From positions 1,896,190 through 1,960,189 of the forward strand of contig NZ_JQLG01000004.1 in the NCBI RefSeq assembly GCF_000744115.1: a DNA stretch of 64,000 nucleotides. Direction: 5' to 3'. This document shows, piece after piece, positions 1 through 9,266 of this stretch; position 1 is the stretch's first letter, and every line of letters begins with the position of its first letter. The translations under genes and the position numbers were made by a program. This DNA is from Carnobacterium alterfunditum DSM 5972 (GTDB taxonomy: Bacteria > Bacillota > Bacilli > Lactobacillales > Carnobacteriaceae). The notes beneath the pieces were generated by a model. The model searched no databases. It was not told the DNA's origin and saw nothing but the letters and a program-made list of their open reading frames with translations.

Positions 1-197
1 CTGAATGATTCATACTTTTAAAAAAAATAATAATTGGTGCATTTTTCACTTCTTTCAGGTCATTAGTTTGTTAGGTTTACTTATTTTACTTCAAATTTCC
101 AAGTCACTTATTTTTTTGTCAGAAAATTAAGATTTTTAGGCATACTAACCCCTTGAAATTAGCCTTTTTTTTAAAACTATTCCATTAGGTGTGAGTG

Positions 198-1514
198 TTA
201 CTGCCATTTGAAATGCTGAATATTCCGCAAGATTTTATGGAAAAGTTCATGGTAAACGTGATAGGAACTGAGTTTTAAAAAGGTTTTTCGTCCAGAATGA
301 ACAAGTTTACCCGCTACTTTAAATAAGAGCAAACGAATAGTTGAAACTTGAAAACCTTTGGTTTCTTTCGTAAAACAAAGAGTACGCATAAAATTGACGA
401 TGTTGTAAGCTAGTACACTCACCATCATACGTGCATGATTTTCTAAAAAACGAGGACTGTTGGTTTTATCGAAATAAAATCCATTTTTGGCCTCTTTAAT
501 GTAATTTTCCATGGTGCCTCTTTTAGAATAGGTTTGAAAGACCGCTTCTGCAGAAAGGTTCTCTGATAAATTGGTTATGATAAATTCATGTCGAGTAATC
601 AATTCGGTTGCTTCGCGCGTAGATTTAATACAAATTCTTCGTGGATGTGTCCAGCTCTTCGCTTGATAGAGTGTAGAAGCGTAGTGAACTTCTTTTTTAT
701 CCCAATCCTGCTGGTCATTTATAGATACAAATTGCTCAGCGATTTTTCCTAAGTTGCGATTCGATTTCAATCGAACAATATAAAAATTTTGACGTTTTTC
801 ACACAGTTCATATAATTCAGGAGTTGCAAAACCACTATCTGCACGCACTAGAATAGAACTTACAGGTACGGTTTCTTGGTAATGGTCAAAAAGTGGTCGG
901 ACAAAATCTGCAACACCATTGGATGTGTACACATTACCAGAACGAAGTTCTGCTTTCAAAAAGTCGCCAGTCAGACCTTCAAAGGCAACAAGTGGATGAT
1001 AGCCATTCGTTTGGTAATGGGCATTATAATTCGACTTCTCCTGATTGCCAAAGGTATCCGAATGTGTTGAGTCTAGATCAAAAATCATTTCAGTTGTATT
1101 ACGAGCAGTACGTACTTTATCAATCAGGATTTGATTGACTTCTTGTAATTGGGAAATGTTTTCTTGACTTAACCGATCCCATAAACGAGAAATAGACGGT
1201 TGTGAAGCGAGTTGCTCTTTAGCTAATAGACTCTGGAAAATGGGATCTTTTGATAAAACGTCAGCCGAAGAATCCGTTTGATATCCAGCAATCAATTGAA
1301 AAAGGATTTGTTCAATAATTGAATGATTAGCATGGTTATAGTAAAGTCGATCATCGTTAATAGTGAGGGTTTGTTTCAAAATGTTAGAGAAATTAATGGT
1401 GTGCATGAATTCCTTAACTAATATCAATCCGGAATCTGAGGATAAATTACCCCCAGAGTGAGATACCGTAATGTTTGAATTGAAAAGCAAACGATTTTCA
1501 TGTAAAGTTGCCAT
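198..1514 (-). CDS. IS1380-family transposase, copy 1 (438 aa)
   Basis: This DDE transposase moves the surrounding element by cut-and-paste. It is full length and uninterrupted. The family is recognised from the N-terminal SGGNLSSDSG block, the catalytic-region stretch DLDSTHSDTFGNQ followed by HYQTNGYHPLVAFEG, the second acidic block LVRADSGFATPELYELCE, and the C-terminal KRGTMENYIKEAKNGF region that holds the conserved glutamate. The ATG is preceded on the minus strand by the RBS AAAGGGG, which lies in one arm of a hairpin (1519-1574). It differs from copy 2 at roughly one residue in ten, so the two are not a very recent duplication. It is probably active as far as the sequence shows. Confidence 0.93.
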   Translation of the reverse strand: MATLHENRLLFNSNITVSHSGGNLSSDSGLILVKEFMHTINFSNILKQTLTINDDRLYYNHANHSIIEQILFQLIAGYQTDSSADVLSKDPIFQSLLAKEQLASQPSISRLWDRLSQENISQLQEVNQILIDKVRTARNTTEMIFDLDSTHSDTFGNQEKSNYNAHYQTNGYHPLVAFEGLTGDFLKAELRSGNVYTSNGVADFVRPLFDHYQETVPVSSILVRADSGFATPELYELCEKRQNFYIVRLKSNRNLGKIAEQFVSINDQQDWDKKEVHYASTLYQAKSWTHPRRICIKSTREATELITRHEFIITNLSENLSAEAVFQTYSKRGTMENYIKEAKNGFYFDKTNSPRFLENHARMMVSVLAYNIVNFMRTLCFTKETKGFQVSTIRLLLFKVAGKLVHSGRKTFLKLSSYHVYHELFHKILRNIQHFKWQ

Positions 1515-1518
1515 AGAG

Positions 1519-1574
1519 AGAACCCCTTTCTTTGGTTATGTTTAGTCGCTTTAACCATAGCAGATTGGGGTTCT
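1519..1574 (-). promoter_or_regulatory. Hairpin that can sequester the IS1380 transposase RBS
   Basis: Outer arms AGAACCCC (1519-1526) and GGGGTTCT (1567-1574) and inner arms TGGTTA (1533-1538) and TAACCA (1552-1557) form a two-part stem. On the minus strand the transposase RBS AAAGGGG sits in the 3' arm. An extended -10-like TGCTATGGT lies between the arms, so a transcript begun at the element's own promoter would lack the 5' arm, whereas read-through RNA would contain it. The pairing is seen directly; the regulatory role is inferred by analogy with IS10/IS50. Confidence 0.5.
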
Positions 1575-1684
1575 TTTTGCACACCCAAAGGGTGCTGAGA
1601 AAATTAACTCAAACTAGCGTTATAACAGTTTTTCCAGAGCGTTTTAGAAAAAGTATGAATTATTCAGGAAAGGAAGTCTTAATA

Positions 1685-1876
1685 ATGACCAGAGAAGAAT
1701 TACAAAATCAGCTGAAACAGTTGATCAAAGGCGATATTGATACAATGGCTATTGAAAAAAAAGATTTTATGACTTTTCGAGAAATTTGGATCAATCATGA
1801 AGAGAAAGAATCTATTATCGGAGAGGCTCTGCATAATGGAGATGTTATTTATCGGTATAGGTCAAATGGAAAGTAG
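1685..1876 (+). CDS. Small hypothetical protein upstream of ptsH (63 aa)
   Basis: I do not recognise a named family. The product starts MTREELQNQLKQL, is highly charged, and has no membrane segment or metal motif; it is probably a small cytosolic protein. The ATG at 1685 was chosen because AAAGGAAG lies 8-10 bases before it; a longer open frame runs upstream into the IS element but that part is IS DNA. The IS1380 end at 1668 abuts the RBS, so the native promoter must have been displaced, and expression may now depend on the element or on read-through. It could be under decay, although the frame itself is intact. Confidence 0.6.
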   Translation: MTREELQNQLKQLIKGDIDTMAIEKKDFMTFREIWINHEEKESIIGEALHNGDVIYRYRSNGK

Positions 1877-2039
1877 CATAGAATATTTAGAAAAAAATAG
1901 TTGTTAAAACAGAAAAAAAATGGTAGTCTTATAAGTTGTAAGGGCTATATCGAATGTTTTTGCTGAAAAGAATATTATTTACAGTCGAAACTGGATGGAG
2001 TCCTCAAAAATAATATATATTAAAGGGGATTTTTTAATT

Positions 2040-2306
2040 ATGGAAAAACGCGAATTTCACGTAGTAGCTGAAACAGGTATCCATGCACGTCCAGCAACAT
2101 TATTAGTACAAACAGCAAGCAAATTTAGTTCAGATATCAACCTAGAATATAAAGGTAAATCTGTAAACTTAAAATCAATCATGGGCGTTATGTCTTTAGG
2201 CGTTGGACAAGGTGCTGACGTAGTTATCTCTGCTGATGGTTCAGACGAATCTGAAGCTCTTGCAGGAATCGAAGAAACAATGAAGAAAGAAGGTTTAGCT
2301 GAATAA
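2040..2306 (+). CDS. ptsH: Phosphocarrier protein HPr (88 aa)
   Basis: HPr is the small cytosolic phosphocarrier of the sugar phosphotransferase system: it takes phosphate from Enzyme I on His15 and hands it to sugar-specific EIIA domains. The catalytic His15 is visible in [10 protein letters not shown], and the regulatory Ser46 in NLKSIMG is the target of HPr kinase, which makes HPr-Ser-P the CcpA co-repressor in Firmicutes. The length of 88 aa is standard. The start at 2040 was preferred over an in-frame upstream ATG at 1995 because of the RBS AAAGGGG at 2022-2028 and the normal HPr N terminus. Its stop overlaps the ptsI start in TAATG, so the two are translationally coupled. Confidence 0.98.
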   Translation: MEKREFHVVAETGIHARPATLLVQTASKFSSDINLEYKGKSVNLKSIMGVMSLGVGQGADVVISADGSDESEALAGIEETMKKEGLAE

Positions 2307-4027
2307 TGGTTGAAAAATTAAAAGGGATCGCAGCAAGTGATGGTATTGCAGTAGCAAAAGCTTACTTACTAACTGAACCCGATTTAACTTTCAACAAAAT
2401 TTCAGTTGAGAACTCTGATTCAGAAATTAACCGCTTAAAATCGGCATTAAAAGAAGCATCAAAAGAACTTGAGATCATTCGATCTAAAGCAGCAGAATCT
2501 TTAGGTGAAAAAGAAGCCCAAGTTTTTGATGCTCATTTAATGGTTCTATCTGATCCAGAATTAATCGGGAGTATCGAAAGCTCTATTAATGATAATAAAG
2601 TCAATGCAGAGAGTGCATTAAAAGAAGTAACGGATATGTTTATTGGGATGTTTGAAGGCATGGAAGATAACCCTTACATGCAAGAACGTGCAGCTGATAT
2701 CAAAGATGTTACTAAACGAGTGTTAAGCCACTTGTTAGGTGTGAAACTGCCTAATCCTTCAATGATCGATGAAGAAGTGATTGTGGTTGCTCATGACTTA
2801 ACACCAAGTGATACTGCTCAATTAAATCGTCAATTTGTGAAAGCCTTTGTTACAGACATTGGTGGACGTACATCACATTCAGCTATTATGGCTCGTTCGT
2901 TAGAAATTCCTGCAATTGTAGGAACGAAAGAAATCACTTCTTTTGTTAAAGAAGGCGATCTTATCATCATTGATGGTTTAGAAGGCGATGTAATCGTTCA
3001 CCCTGAATCAACAGATGTTGAAACTTACGAAACAAAAGCAAAAGCTTTCGCTGATCAAAAAGTTGAATGGGATAAATTAAAGGATGAACCAACATTAACA
3101 GCAGATGGAAAGCACATCGAACTAGCTGCAAATATTGGTACTCCTAAAGATTTAGTAGGCGTAAAAAACAATGGCGGTGAAGCTGTTGGACTATACCGTA
3201 CAGAATTCCTTTATATGGATTCACCTGATTTTCCTACAGAAGAGGCTCAGTTTGAAGCTTATAAAGAAGTTTTAGAAGGTATGGAAGGCAAAGGCGTTGT
3301 TGTTCGTACAATGGATATTGGCGGAGACAAAGAGTTGCCTTACCTAAAATTGCCACATGAAATGAATCCATTCTTGGGTTACCGTGCAATTCGTATTTGT
3401 TTAGCAAAACCGGATATGTTTAGAACGCAATTGCGTGCATTATTACGTGCCTCTGTTTTCGGACAATTACGTATTATGTTCCCAATGATCGCAACTTTAC
3501 AAGAGTTCCGTCAAGCTAAAGAGATGCTTTTAGAAGAGAAAGCTAAATTAGTAAATGAAGGTATTGAAGTATCAGATGATATCGAAATTGGTATCATGAT
3601 CGAAATTCCTGCTGCTGCCGTTATTGCAGATAAATTTGCTAAAGAAGTAGATTTCTTCAGTATTGGTACCAACGATTTGATTCAATATACTATGGCTGCT
3701 GACCGTATGAATGAACGCGTTTCTTATCTTTATCAACCATATAACCCATCAATTTTGCGTTTAATTAAAACGGTGATCGATGCTTCTCATAAAGAAGGAA
3801 AATGGACTGGTATGTGTGGAGAAATGGCTGGGGATCAAACGGCTGTACCGCTTCTGCTAGGACTGGGATTAGACGAATTTTCTATGAGTGCTTCAAGCAT
3901 TCTTAAGACACGTAGTTTAATGAAACGTTTAGATACGAAAAAAATGACTGAATTAGCTGATAAAGCAATCAATGATTGTGATACAGCTGATGAAGTTGTA
4001 AAACTTGTTGAAACGTATACTAAATAA
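2306..4027 (+). CDS. ptsI: PTS Enzyme I, phosphoenolpyruvate-protein phosphotransferase (573 aa)
   Basis: Enzyme I autophosphorylates from phosphoenolpyruvate and passes the phosphate to HPr, starting every PTS sugar uptake chain in the cytosol. The phosphorylated histidine is His191 in [13 protein letters not shown]; the N-terminal HPr-binding helical part precedes it and the C-terminal PEP-binding barrel follows, with [12 protein letters not shown], the [11 protein letters not shown] block and GMCGEMAG, which carries the catalytic cysteine. The length of 573 aa is normal. The gene overlaps ptsH by one base and is closed by a terminator at 4035-4073, so ptsHI (perhaps with the 63-aa gene) form the transcription unit. 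Confidence 0.98.
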   Translation: MVEKLKGIAASDGIAVAKAYLLTEPDLTFNKISVENSDSEINRLKSALKEASKELEIIRSKAAESLGEKEAQVFDAHLMVLSDPELIGSIESSINDNKVNAESALKEVTDMFIGMFEGMEDNPYMQERAADIKDVTKRVLSHLLGVKLPNPSMIDEEVIVVAHDLTPSDTAQLNRQFVKAFVTDIGGRTSHSAIMARSLEIPAIVGTKEITSFVKEGDLIIIDGLEGDVIVHPESTDVETYETKAKAFADQKVEWDKLKDEPTLTADGKHIELAANIGTPKDLVGVKNNGGEAVGLYRTEFLYMDSPDFPTEEAQFEAYKEVLEGMEGKGVVVRTMDIGGDKELPYLKLPHEMNPFLGYRAIRICLAKPDMFRTQLRALLRASVFGQLRIMFPMIATLQEFRQAKEMLLEEKAKLVNEGIEVSDDIEIGIMIEIPAAAVIADKFAKEVDFFSIGTNDLIQYTMAADRMNERVSYLYQPYNPSILRLIKTVIDASHKEGKWTGMCGEMAGDQTAVPLLLGLGLDEFSMSASSILKTRSLMKRLDTKKMTELADKAINDCDTADEVVKLVETYTK

Positions 4028-4034
4028 AGAGAGG

Positions 4035-4073
4035 GAGTACAAGAATCAATTTGATTTTTGTGCTCTTTTTTTG
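4035..4073 (+). terminator. Terminator of the ptsHI operon
   Basis: A long stem pairs GAGTACAAGAATCA with TGATTTTTGTGCTC, using some G-T pairs, and is followed directly by a run of seven T. It lies 8 bases after the ptsI stop. Confidence 0.85.
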
Positions 4074-4154
4074 CTGCTTTTCACTAAATAAATTACGCTC
4101 TCTTTGCAAGAACTGATATACTAGATTTAAATTGAACAAGAGGAGAGGACACTA

Positions 4155-5039
4155 ATGAAAAAAACTATCGGGTTTATCGGAACTGGAGTAATGGGTTCTT
4201 CTATCGTTAAACACTTATTAACAGCTGACTACACAGTAACAGTATACAATCGTACAAAGAGTAAGGCCGACGAATTAATTCGTTTAGGAGCAAACTGGGC
4301 CGATTCACCAGCTGAGGTAACTGAAAAGAGCGAAATTATTTTTACTATTGTAGGGTATCCCAAAGATGTTGAAGAAAGTTACTTTGGTGAAAATGGCATC
4401 TTTAAAACAGCCACTGAGAAACATATTTTGGTAGATATGACGACCAGTACACCTACATTAGCTAAAAAACTGTACAATGAGGCACAACAAAGAGGTATTG
4501 AGGTTTTAGATGCTCCAGTTTCTGGAGGAGACTTAGGGGCTAAAAATGGAACTTTAACCGTTATGGTTGGTGGAGACGTAAATACTTATGAAAAAGTAAA
4601 ACCTATTTTTGAATTATTTTCTGCTAAAGTAAATTTGCAAGGCGAAGCTGGTAGTGGACAACACACAAAAATGGCTAATCAAATTATGATTGCTGGGACA
4701 ATGATGGGTATGGCAGAATTATTAGTCTATGCAGAAGCTGCAAATTTAGATCTTGAAAAAGTATTGGATACGGTTGGCGGAGGTAGTGCCCAAAACTGGT
4801 CTTTATCAAACTATGCACCAAGAATCATTAAAGAAGATTTCACTGCTGGTTTTTTTGTTAAGCATTTTATTAAAGACTTAAAAATTGCATTAGATGAAGC
4901 TGAAAAAATGTCTTTAGATTTGCCTTCTACTCGTTTAGCGAAACAGCTATATGAAGATTTAGCACAAAATGGTTTTGAAAACGACGGGACACAAGCTATT
5001 ATTAAATTATGGTGGCCAGAAGGAAAACGTTCAAGATAA
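4155..5039 (+). CDS. NAD(P)-dependent beta-hydroxyacid dehydrogenase (294 aa)
   Basis: This is a 3-hydroxyisobutyrate/6-phosphogluconate dehydrogenase-like oxidoreductase. The N-terminal Rossmann motif is GFIGTGVMG (residues 6-14), the substrate-binding signature is DAPVSGGDLGAKNGTL, and the catalytic lysine is Lys172 in HTKMANQ; the C-terminal helical domain carries the typical KDLKIALDEA. The family reduces or oxidises small beta-hydroxyacids such as tartronate semialdehyde, succinic semialdehyde or hydroxyisobutyrate, and the true substrate cannot be read from sequence. The RBS AGAGGAGAGG precedes the ATG. The gene is monocistronic and shares a terminator with the convergent aminotransferase gene. 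Confidence 0.9.
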   Translation: MKKTIGFIGTGVMGSSIVKHLLTADYTVTVYNRTKSKADELIRLGANWADSPAEVTEKSEIIFTIVGYPKDVEESYFGENGIFKTATEKHILVDMTTSTPTLAKKLYNEAQQRGIEVLDAPVSGGDLGAKNGTLTVMVGGDVNTYEKVKPIFELFSAKVNLQGEAGSGQHTKMANQIMIAGTMMGMAELLVYAEAANLDLEKVLDTVGGGSAQNWSLSNYAPRIIKEDFTAGFFVKHFIKDLKIALDEAEKMSLDLPSTRLAKQLYEDLAQNGFENDGTQAIIKLWWPEGKRSR

Positions 5040-5044
5040 AAACT

Positions 5045-5088
5045 AAAAAGGCAGAAATGAAATTGATTCAATTTCATTTCTGCCTTTT
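5045..5088. terminator. Bidirectional terminator
   Basis: The perfect stem AAAAAGGCAGAAATGAAATT pairs with its complement across a short loop. T runs flank it on both strands, so it can stop the plus-strand dehydrogenase and the minus-strand aminotransferase. Confidence 0.9.
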
Positions 5089-5105
5089 TAGATATAAGGA
5101 TAGTG

Positions 5106-6287
5106 TTATAAATTAGATTTATTTTCTTGGGTGTAATTACGCAATCGTTTGACAGCTTCCACTAATTTTTCCATGCTAGCAGCATAACTAATACGGATGT
5201 AACCTTCGCCAGCGCTTCCGAAGGCGGAGCCGGGTATCAATGCTAGTTTATTTTTTTCAGCTAACTCAATGCAAAAATCCATACTATTTTGTATAAACTC
5301 TTGCGGGATTTTTGCAAAAAGATAAAAAGCTCCATTTGGACGAGCAACTTCAAAGCCTAATTGAGTCAATTCTTCAAAAAGATAATCTCTTCTTTTATGG
5401 TATTCTATTTTCATTGGAAGAGCATCGTCTATTCCAACGGTCAAAGCTGCTAAAGCTGCTTTTTGAGAAATAGAGGTAGCGCATGTGACAAGGTATTGAT
5501 GTACTTTGATAATTTGTGCTGTAAGTTCTTTTGGTGCAAAAATAAAGCCAATTCTCCACCCGGTCATAGCATGTGATTTTGAAAGTCCATTGATCAAGAT
5601 AGTTTGATCTCTTAAGTATTCAGCAATAGAGACATGTTCAACATCGTAAGTTAGTTCACTGTAAATTTCATCACTAATAACAAATAAAGGGTATTTTTTA
5701 ATGGTTTCAGCAAGAGCTTTGATCTCTGCTCTTGTATAGGTCACACCAGTTGGATTATTTGGGTAGTTTAAAATAATAGCCTTTACACTCGTTCCGTGTT
5801 TTTTTAGTTCATCCTCTATCATCTCAGGAGTCAATACAAATCCGTTGACACTAGTATCAATAAAGATAGGCGTTGCTTGACTCAACGTGATCAATGGTTC
5901 ATAACCAGGAAAAATTGGAGAAGGAACCAATATCTTATCACCAGGATTTAAAATAGCCAGCAAGGAAGCAGAAATGGCCTCAGTAGCTCCGACAGTCACC
6001 AATACTTCATTTTTTGGATCATAAGAAACCGTATATTTTTTTTGCATGAAAGCCGAAGCGGCTTCACGCAATTGACTATCACCAGACATACCTGTGTAAT
6101 GCGATTCATTGTTGTTGATTGCTTCGATAGCAGCTAATTTGATATGATTTGGAGTATTGAAGTCAGGTTCACCCAAAGTCAGTTTAAGGATGTTTTTTAT
6201 CGGTGAAACACGTTCGTCAAATTTTCGAATATCTGACACTTCGATTTTGTACGTTTGATTGTTAAAATGATCAAGTAATGGATTCAT
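5106..6287 (-). CDS. Class I/II PLP-dependent aminotransferase (393 aa)
   Basis: A fold-type I aminotransferase of the AraT/PatA group, cytosolic. Visible motifs are LTLGEPDFNTP near the N terminus, the NYPNNPTGV substrate/PLP loop, SDEIYSEL, the PLP-lysine block NGLSKSHAMTGWRIGF, and the C-terminal arginine in GYIRISYA. Family members transaminate aromatic amino acids or N-acetyl-diaminopimelate; given the DAP-type cell wall genes here, an acetyl-DAP aminotransferase role (PatA) is possible but not shown. The start at 6287 was chosen because AAAGGGAGCG precedes it; a 19-codon upstream extension lacks an RBS. It is transcribed divergently from ykuJ. Confidence 0.9.
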   Translation of the reverse strand: MNPLLDHFNNQTYKIEVSDIRKFDERVSPIKNILKLTLGEPDFNTPNHIKLAAIEAINNNESHYTGMSGDSQLREAASAFMQKKYTVSYDPKNEVLVTVGATEAISASLLAILNPGDKILVPSPIFPGYEPLITLSQATPIFIDTSVNGFVLTPEMIEDELKKHGTSVKAIILNYPNNPTGVTYTRAEIKALAETIKKYPLFVISDEIYSELTYDVEHVSIAEYLRDQTILINGLSKSHAMTGWRIGFIFAPKELTAQIIKVHQYLVTCATSISQKAALAALTVGIDDALPMKIEYHKRRDYLFEELTQLGFEVARPNGAFYLFAKIPQEFIQNSMDFCIELAEKNKLALIPGSAFGSAGEGYIRISYAASMEKLVEAVKRLRNYTQENKSNL

Positions 6288-6419
6288 AACTTTTACGCTC
6301 CCTTTTGAAATATACATTGCAATTATATTAACATAAGTTTTCATGAAAAAATGTTTTTTTAGATAAAGATTATTTTTTTATGAAAATAGAGTGAGTTTAA
6401 TGTCTTTTATATAAAATTC

Positions 6420-6428
6420 TGGTAGAAT
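6420..6428 (+). promoter_or_regulatory. Extended -10 promoter of ykuJ
   Basis: TGGTAGAAT fits the extended -10 consensus TGnTATAAT. No good -35 is visible, as is common for extended -10 promoters. It lies 36 bases before the ykuJ start. Confidence 0.5.
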
Positions 6429-6463
6429 GATTATTGAGTTAAGTTTGAAAGGGGCACGAAACT

Positions 6464-6697
6464 ATGACAACTTCACAATTAGTAGGAATTATTCGCCGAT
6501 TGGAAGCTATGCTAGAAGATACAGAAAGTGAAGTTCAAGTTCGTCGATTTGAAAAAGAAGGAAACGAACGTTGTATTATTACGTATGATGCAAAAACTGA
6601 AACATTTGAATTATTAGAAACAGCTACTCAACAAGTGTATCAATTTGATGATGTAGACTTGGTTGCTATGGAAATATTTGAATTATTTCAAGATTAA
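6464..6697 (+). CDS. ykuJ: YkuJ-like protein, DUF1797 family (77 aa)
   Basis: A small acidic cytosolic protein of the DUF1797/YkuJ family, common in Firmicutes and of unknown function. The start MTTSQLVGIIRRLEAML, the central RRFEKEGNERC and the acidic end match the family, and 77 aa is close to the B. subtilis length. RBS GAAAGGGGC precedes the ATG. It is a single-gene unit with its own promoter and a very strong terminator. Nothing in the sequence reveals its biochemical role. Confidence 0.85.
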   Translation: MTTSQLVGIIRRLEAMLEDTESEVQVRRFEKEGNERCIITYDAKTETFELLETATQQVYQFDDVDLVAMEIFELFQD

Positions 6698-6730
6698 AAT
6701 AGCCGTTAATGGTAAAATTTTATCTGAAAA

Positions 6731-6778
6731 AGACGTATAGAAAAATTCTTTTTAGAATTTTTCTATACGTCTTTTTTT
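6731..6778 (+). terminator. Terminator of ykuJ
   Basis: A perfect 19-bp stem starting AGACGTATAGAAAAATTCT, with a TTTT loop, is followed by six more T. It separates ykuJ from the threonine operon. Confidence 0.95.
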
Positions 6779-6918
6779 GATTTTTTAAACTAGTATTTTT
6801 CCTGAAATTCGTTATACTAATAATATCGATAGTTAAAAATCAATGAGAAAAAATACTGAAAATTTATATAAAGAGCAATGATAAAAATGAATTAGGAGAT
6901 ACCGAAGGGGGAAAAAGG

Positions 6919-8208
6919 ATGGAAAAACAATTGCAAATAGGCATTTTAGGTTTCGGAACAGTTGGGAGCGGTGTTTTACGCATCTTGAAACATCATGAAC
7001 CAAAGTTAAATCAAATGACAGGTGTTTCATTAAAAGTAAAAAAAGTTTTAGTGCGCGATATTTTGAAAAATCGTGGCACAATTGCTGATGGTATTGAATT
7101 AACGCTTGATGCTGATGAGATTGTGAATGATCCTGAAATCGATATTATTGTCGAAGTTATGGGCAGCATTGATCAGGCGAAAAAATACATTGAAAAAGCC
7201 TTGATAGCTGGGAAACATGTCGTTACAGCAAACAAGGACTTAATGGCATTGCACGGAAATGAATTAGTTGCCTTGGCAAAAGAAAACCGATGCGATCTCT
7301 ACTATGAAGCTAGCGTTGCTGGAGGTATCCCGATTTTACGCACAATAGTAGATAGTTTAGCTTCTGATGAGATACAAAAAGTTTTTGGTATTGTGAATGG
7401 TACAACAAATTTTATCTTGTCAAAAATGACAAATGAAGGAAAATCTTATGATCAGGCCTTAAAAGAAGCACAGGAATTAGGTTTTGCAGAGAGTGACCCG
7501 ACGAATGATGTTGACGGTATAGATGCTGCGCGTAAAATGGTCATACTAACTCGTTTAGCTTTTGGCATGAATGTAGAAGTAGATCAAATTGAAACAAAAG
7601 GAATTCGGGATCTACAGCAAGAGGATATTGAAATAGCCGATAAATTAGGTTATAAAATCAAATTGATTGGATCAGCTATTCAAATAAAAAATAAAGTCAG
7701 TGTAGATGTGGGGCCGATTTTAGTGCCGATCAATCATCCATTAGCAAGTGTCCAAAATGAGAATAATGCTATTTTTGTAGTAGGGGCTGCAGTTGGGGAA
7801 ACGATGTATTATGGACCTGGAGCCGGTGAATTGCCAACTGCAAACAGTGTCGTCAGCGATGTTATTACAGTAGCTAAAAATATCCGTTTAGGTACAAGCG
7901 GCAATGTATTTAGTTCTTATCAACATGAAACGAAACTTGCAAGGGATACAGAAGTGAACAATAAATATTACATTGCTATTGAGATGCAAGATAAAACAGG
8001 ACAATTTTTAGCATTAACAAAATTATTTAGCCAATTTGATATTGGTTTTGATCAAATTATCCAACAACCACTTTCAAGTGATATGGCGAAAGTAGTGATC
8101 GTGACCCACAAAATAAATAAAGCACAACAAAAAGAAATGGTGAGTGCACTTAAAGAGGTAAATGAAATGAATTTGCTTGTTTGTTTTAAAGTGATGGAGG
8201 GAAAATGA
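6919..8208 (+). CDS. hom: Homoserine dehydrogenase (429 aa)
   Basis: It reduces aspartate semialdehyde to homoserine, the branch point toward threonine and methionine. The NAD(P)-binding motif is [11 protein letters not shown] (residues 8-18); the catalytic domain carries VNGTTNFIL and [19 protein letters not shown]; an ACT-like regulatory domain occupies about residues 350-425, suggesting threonine feedback control. The length is typical of Firmicute enzymes. RBS AAGGGGGAAAAAGG precedes the ATG. It is first in the hom-thrC-thrB operon, whose genes overlap. A TATACT at 6813-6818 may be the -10, but the -35 is poor. Confidence 0.97.
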   Translation: MEKQLQIGILGFGTVGSGVLRILKHHEPKLNQMTGVSLKVKKVLVRDILKNRGTIADGIELTLDADEIVNDPEIDIIVEVMGSIDQAKKYIEKALIAGKHVVTANKDLMALHGNELVALAKENRCDLYYEASVAGGIPILRTIVDSLASDEIQKVFGIVNGTTNFILSKMTNEGKSYDQALKEAQELGFAESDPTNDVDGIDAARKMVILTRLAFGMNVEVDQIETKGIRDLQQEDIEIADKLGYKIKLIGSAIQIKNKVSVDVGPILVPINHPLASVQNENNAIFVVGAAVGETMYYGPGAGELPTANSVVSDVITVAKNIRLGTSGNVFSSYQHETKLARDTEVNNKYYIAIEMQDKTGQFLALTKLFSQFDIGFDQIIQQPLSSDMAKVVIVTHKINKAQQKEMVSALKEVNEMNLLVCFKVMEGK

Positions 8209-9266
8209 TGTATCAAGGATTACTTGAAAAATATAAAAAGCTATTGCCGATAACAGATAAAACGCCTATGATTTCGCTGTATGAAGGAAATACACCTTTG
8301 ATCCCATTGACAAATCTTTCAAACGAGCTTGGTATCATACTATATGGGAAATACGAGGGATTGAACCCCACTGGTTCATTTAAAGATCGTGGAATGGTTA
8401 TGGCAGTGGCTAAAGCAAAAGAAGCAGGGGCAAAAGCAATTATTTGTGCATCTACTGGAAATACCAGTGCTGCAGCTGCAGCATACGCTGCACGAGCTGG
8501 GTTAAAAGCGTATGTTGTCATTCCAGATGGAAAAATTGCTTTGGGTAAGTTGGCTCAAGCTGTTATGTATGGGGCCGACATCATTTCTATACAAGGTAAT
8601 TTTGATCAAGCTTTAAAATCAGTAAGAAAGTTAGCTGAAACAGAAGCTGTTACTTTAGTTAATTCAGTAAACCCTTATAGAATTGAAGGACAAAAGACTG
8701 CTGCCTTTGAAGTGTGTGAAGATCTCGGAAAAGCTCCAGATGTGTTAGCTATCCCAGTCGGGAATGCCGGGAATATTACGGCTTATTGGAAAGGCTTCAA
8801 AGAATGGGATGAATTGAATCAAACAGGGTTGCCAAAGATGCATGGCTACGAGGCAGAGGGCGCGGCTGCTATTGTTCATGGTAAAATCATTGAATCTCCT
8901 GAAACAATCGCAACAGCTATAAGAATAGGCAATCCAGCCAGTTGGGAATTAGCTGAAAAAGCTCGAGATGAGTCCAGAGGAAAAATAGATTTTGTTACAG
9001 ATGATGAGATCATTCAGGCTTATCAAAAAGTAGCAATGATGGATGGTGTATTTATTGAACCAGGGTCAGCGGCTTCACTAGCAGGGGTGATCAAAGACGT
9101 CAAAAGTGGAGCTATAAAAAAAGGTGAAACGGTTGTCTGTGTATTTACTGGGAATGGCTTGAAAGATCCAGATACAGCTCTTGAAGTAACTAGTATTCCT
9201 ATTTCAAAAATGGATGATGTAGAGGATATGAAGAAACATTTGCAAGCAGGTGTTAAAAAACAATGA
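8208..9266 (+). CDS. thrC: Threonine synthase (352 aa)
   Basis: A PLP enzyme that converts O-phosphohomoserine to threonine, the last step of the pathway. The PLP lysine is Lys59 in GSFKDRGM, the phosphate-binding loop is GNAGNI, and the C-terminal part has [12 protein letters not shown]. The length of about 352 aa is the short Bacillus-type form. Two ATG codons lie in tandem (8205 and 8208) inside the hom stop overlap; the second gives better spacing from GGAGGG. It sits between hom and thrB, overlapping both, so all three are cotranslated. Confidence 0.96.
   Translation: MYQGLLEKYKKLLPITDKTPMISLYEGNTPLIPLTNLSNELGIILYGKYEGLNPTGSFKDRGMVMAVAKAKEAGAKAIICASTGNTSAAAAAYAARAGLKAYVVIPDGKIALGKLAQAVMYGADIISIQGNFDQALKSVRKLAETEAVTLVNSVNPYRIEGQKTAAFEVCEDLGKAPDVLAIPVGNAGNITAYWKGFKEWDELNQTGLPKMHGYEAEGAAAIVHGKIIESPETIATAIRIGNPASWELAEKARDESRGKIDFVTDDEIIQAYQKVAMMDGVFIEPGSAASLAGVIKDVKSGAIKKGETVVCVFTGNGLKDPDTALEVTSIPISKMDDVEDMKKHLQAGVKKQ

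Larger units (their letters stand above)
1..1668 (-). mobile_element. IS1380-family insertion sequence, copy 1 (first base cut off)
   Basis: The element holds one transposase gene on the minus strand. Its terminal inverted repeats read CTGAATGATTCATACTTTT at 1-19 and AAAAGTATGAATTATTCAGG at 1649-1668. Compared with the complete copy at 21039-22707, one leading C lies outside the window, giving the same 1669-bp length. Only the right flank is visible, so the target duplication cannot be confirmed here; if it is 5 bp as in copy 2, it should read AAAGG (1669-1673). The element ends directly against the ribosome-binding site of the next gene. Confidence 0.93.

Noticed and set aside
1532-1876. A 114-codon open frame spanning the IS1380 end and the small gene
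   Set aside because: Its first half is IS1380 upstream DNA without an RBS. The real gene starts at 1685 behind AAAGGAAG.
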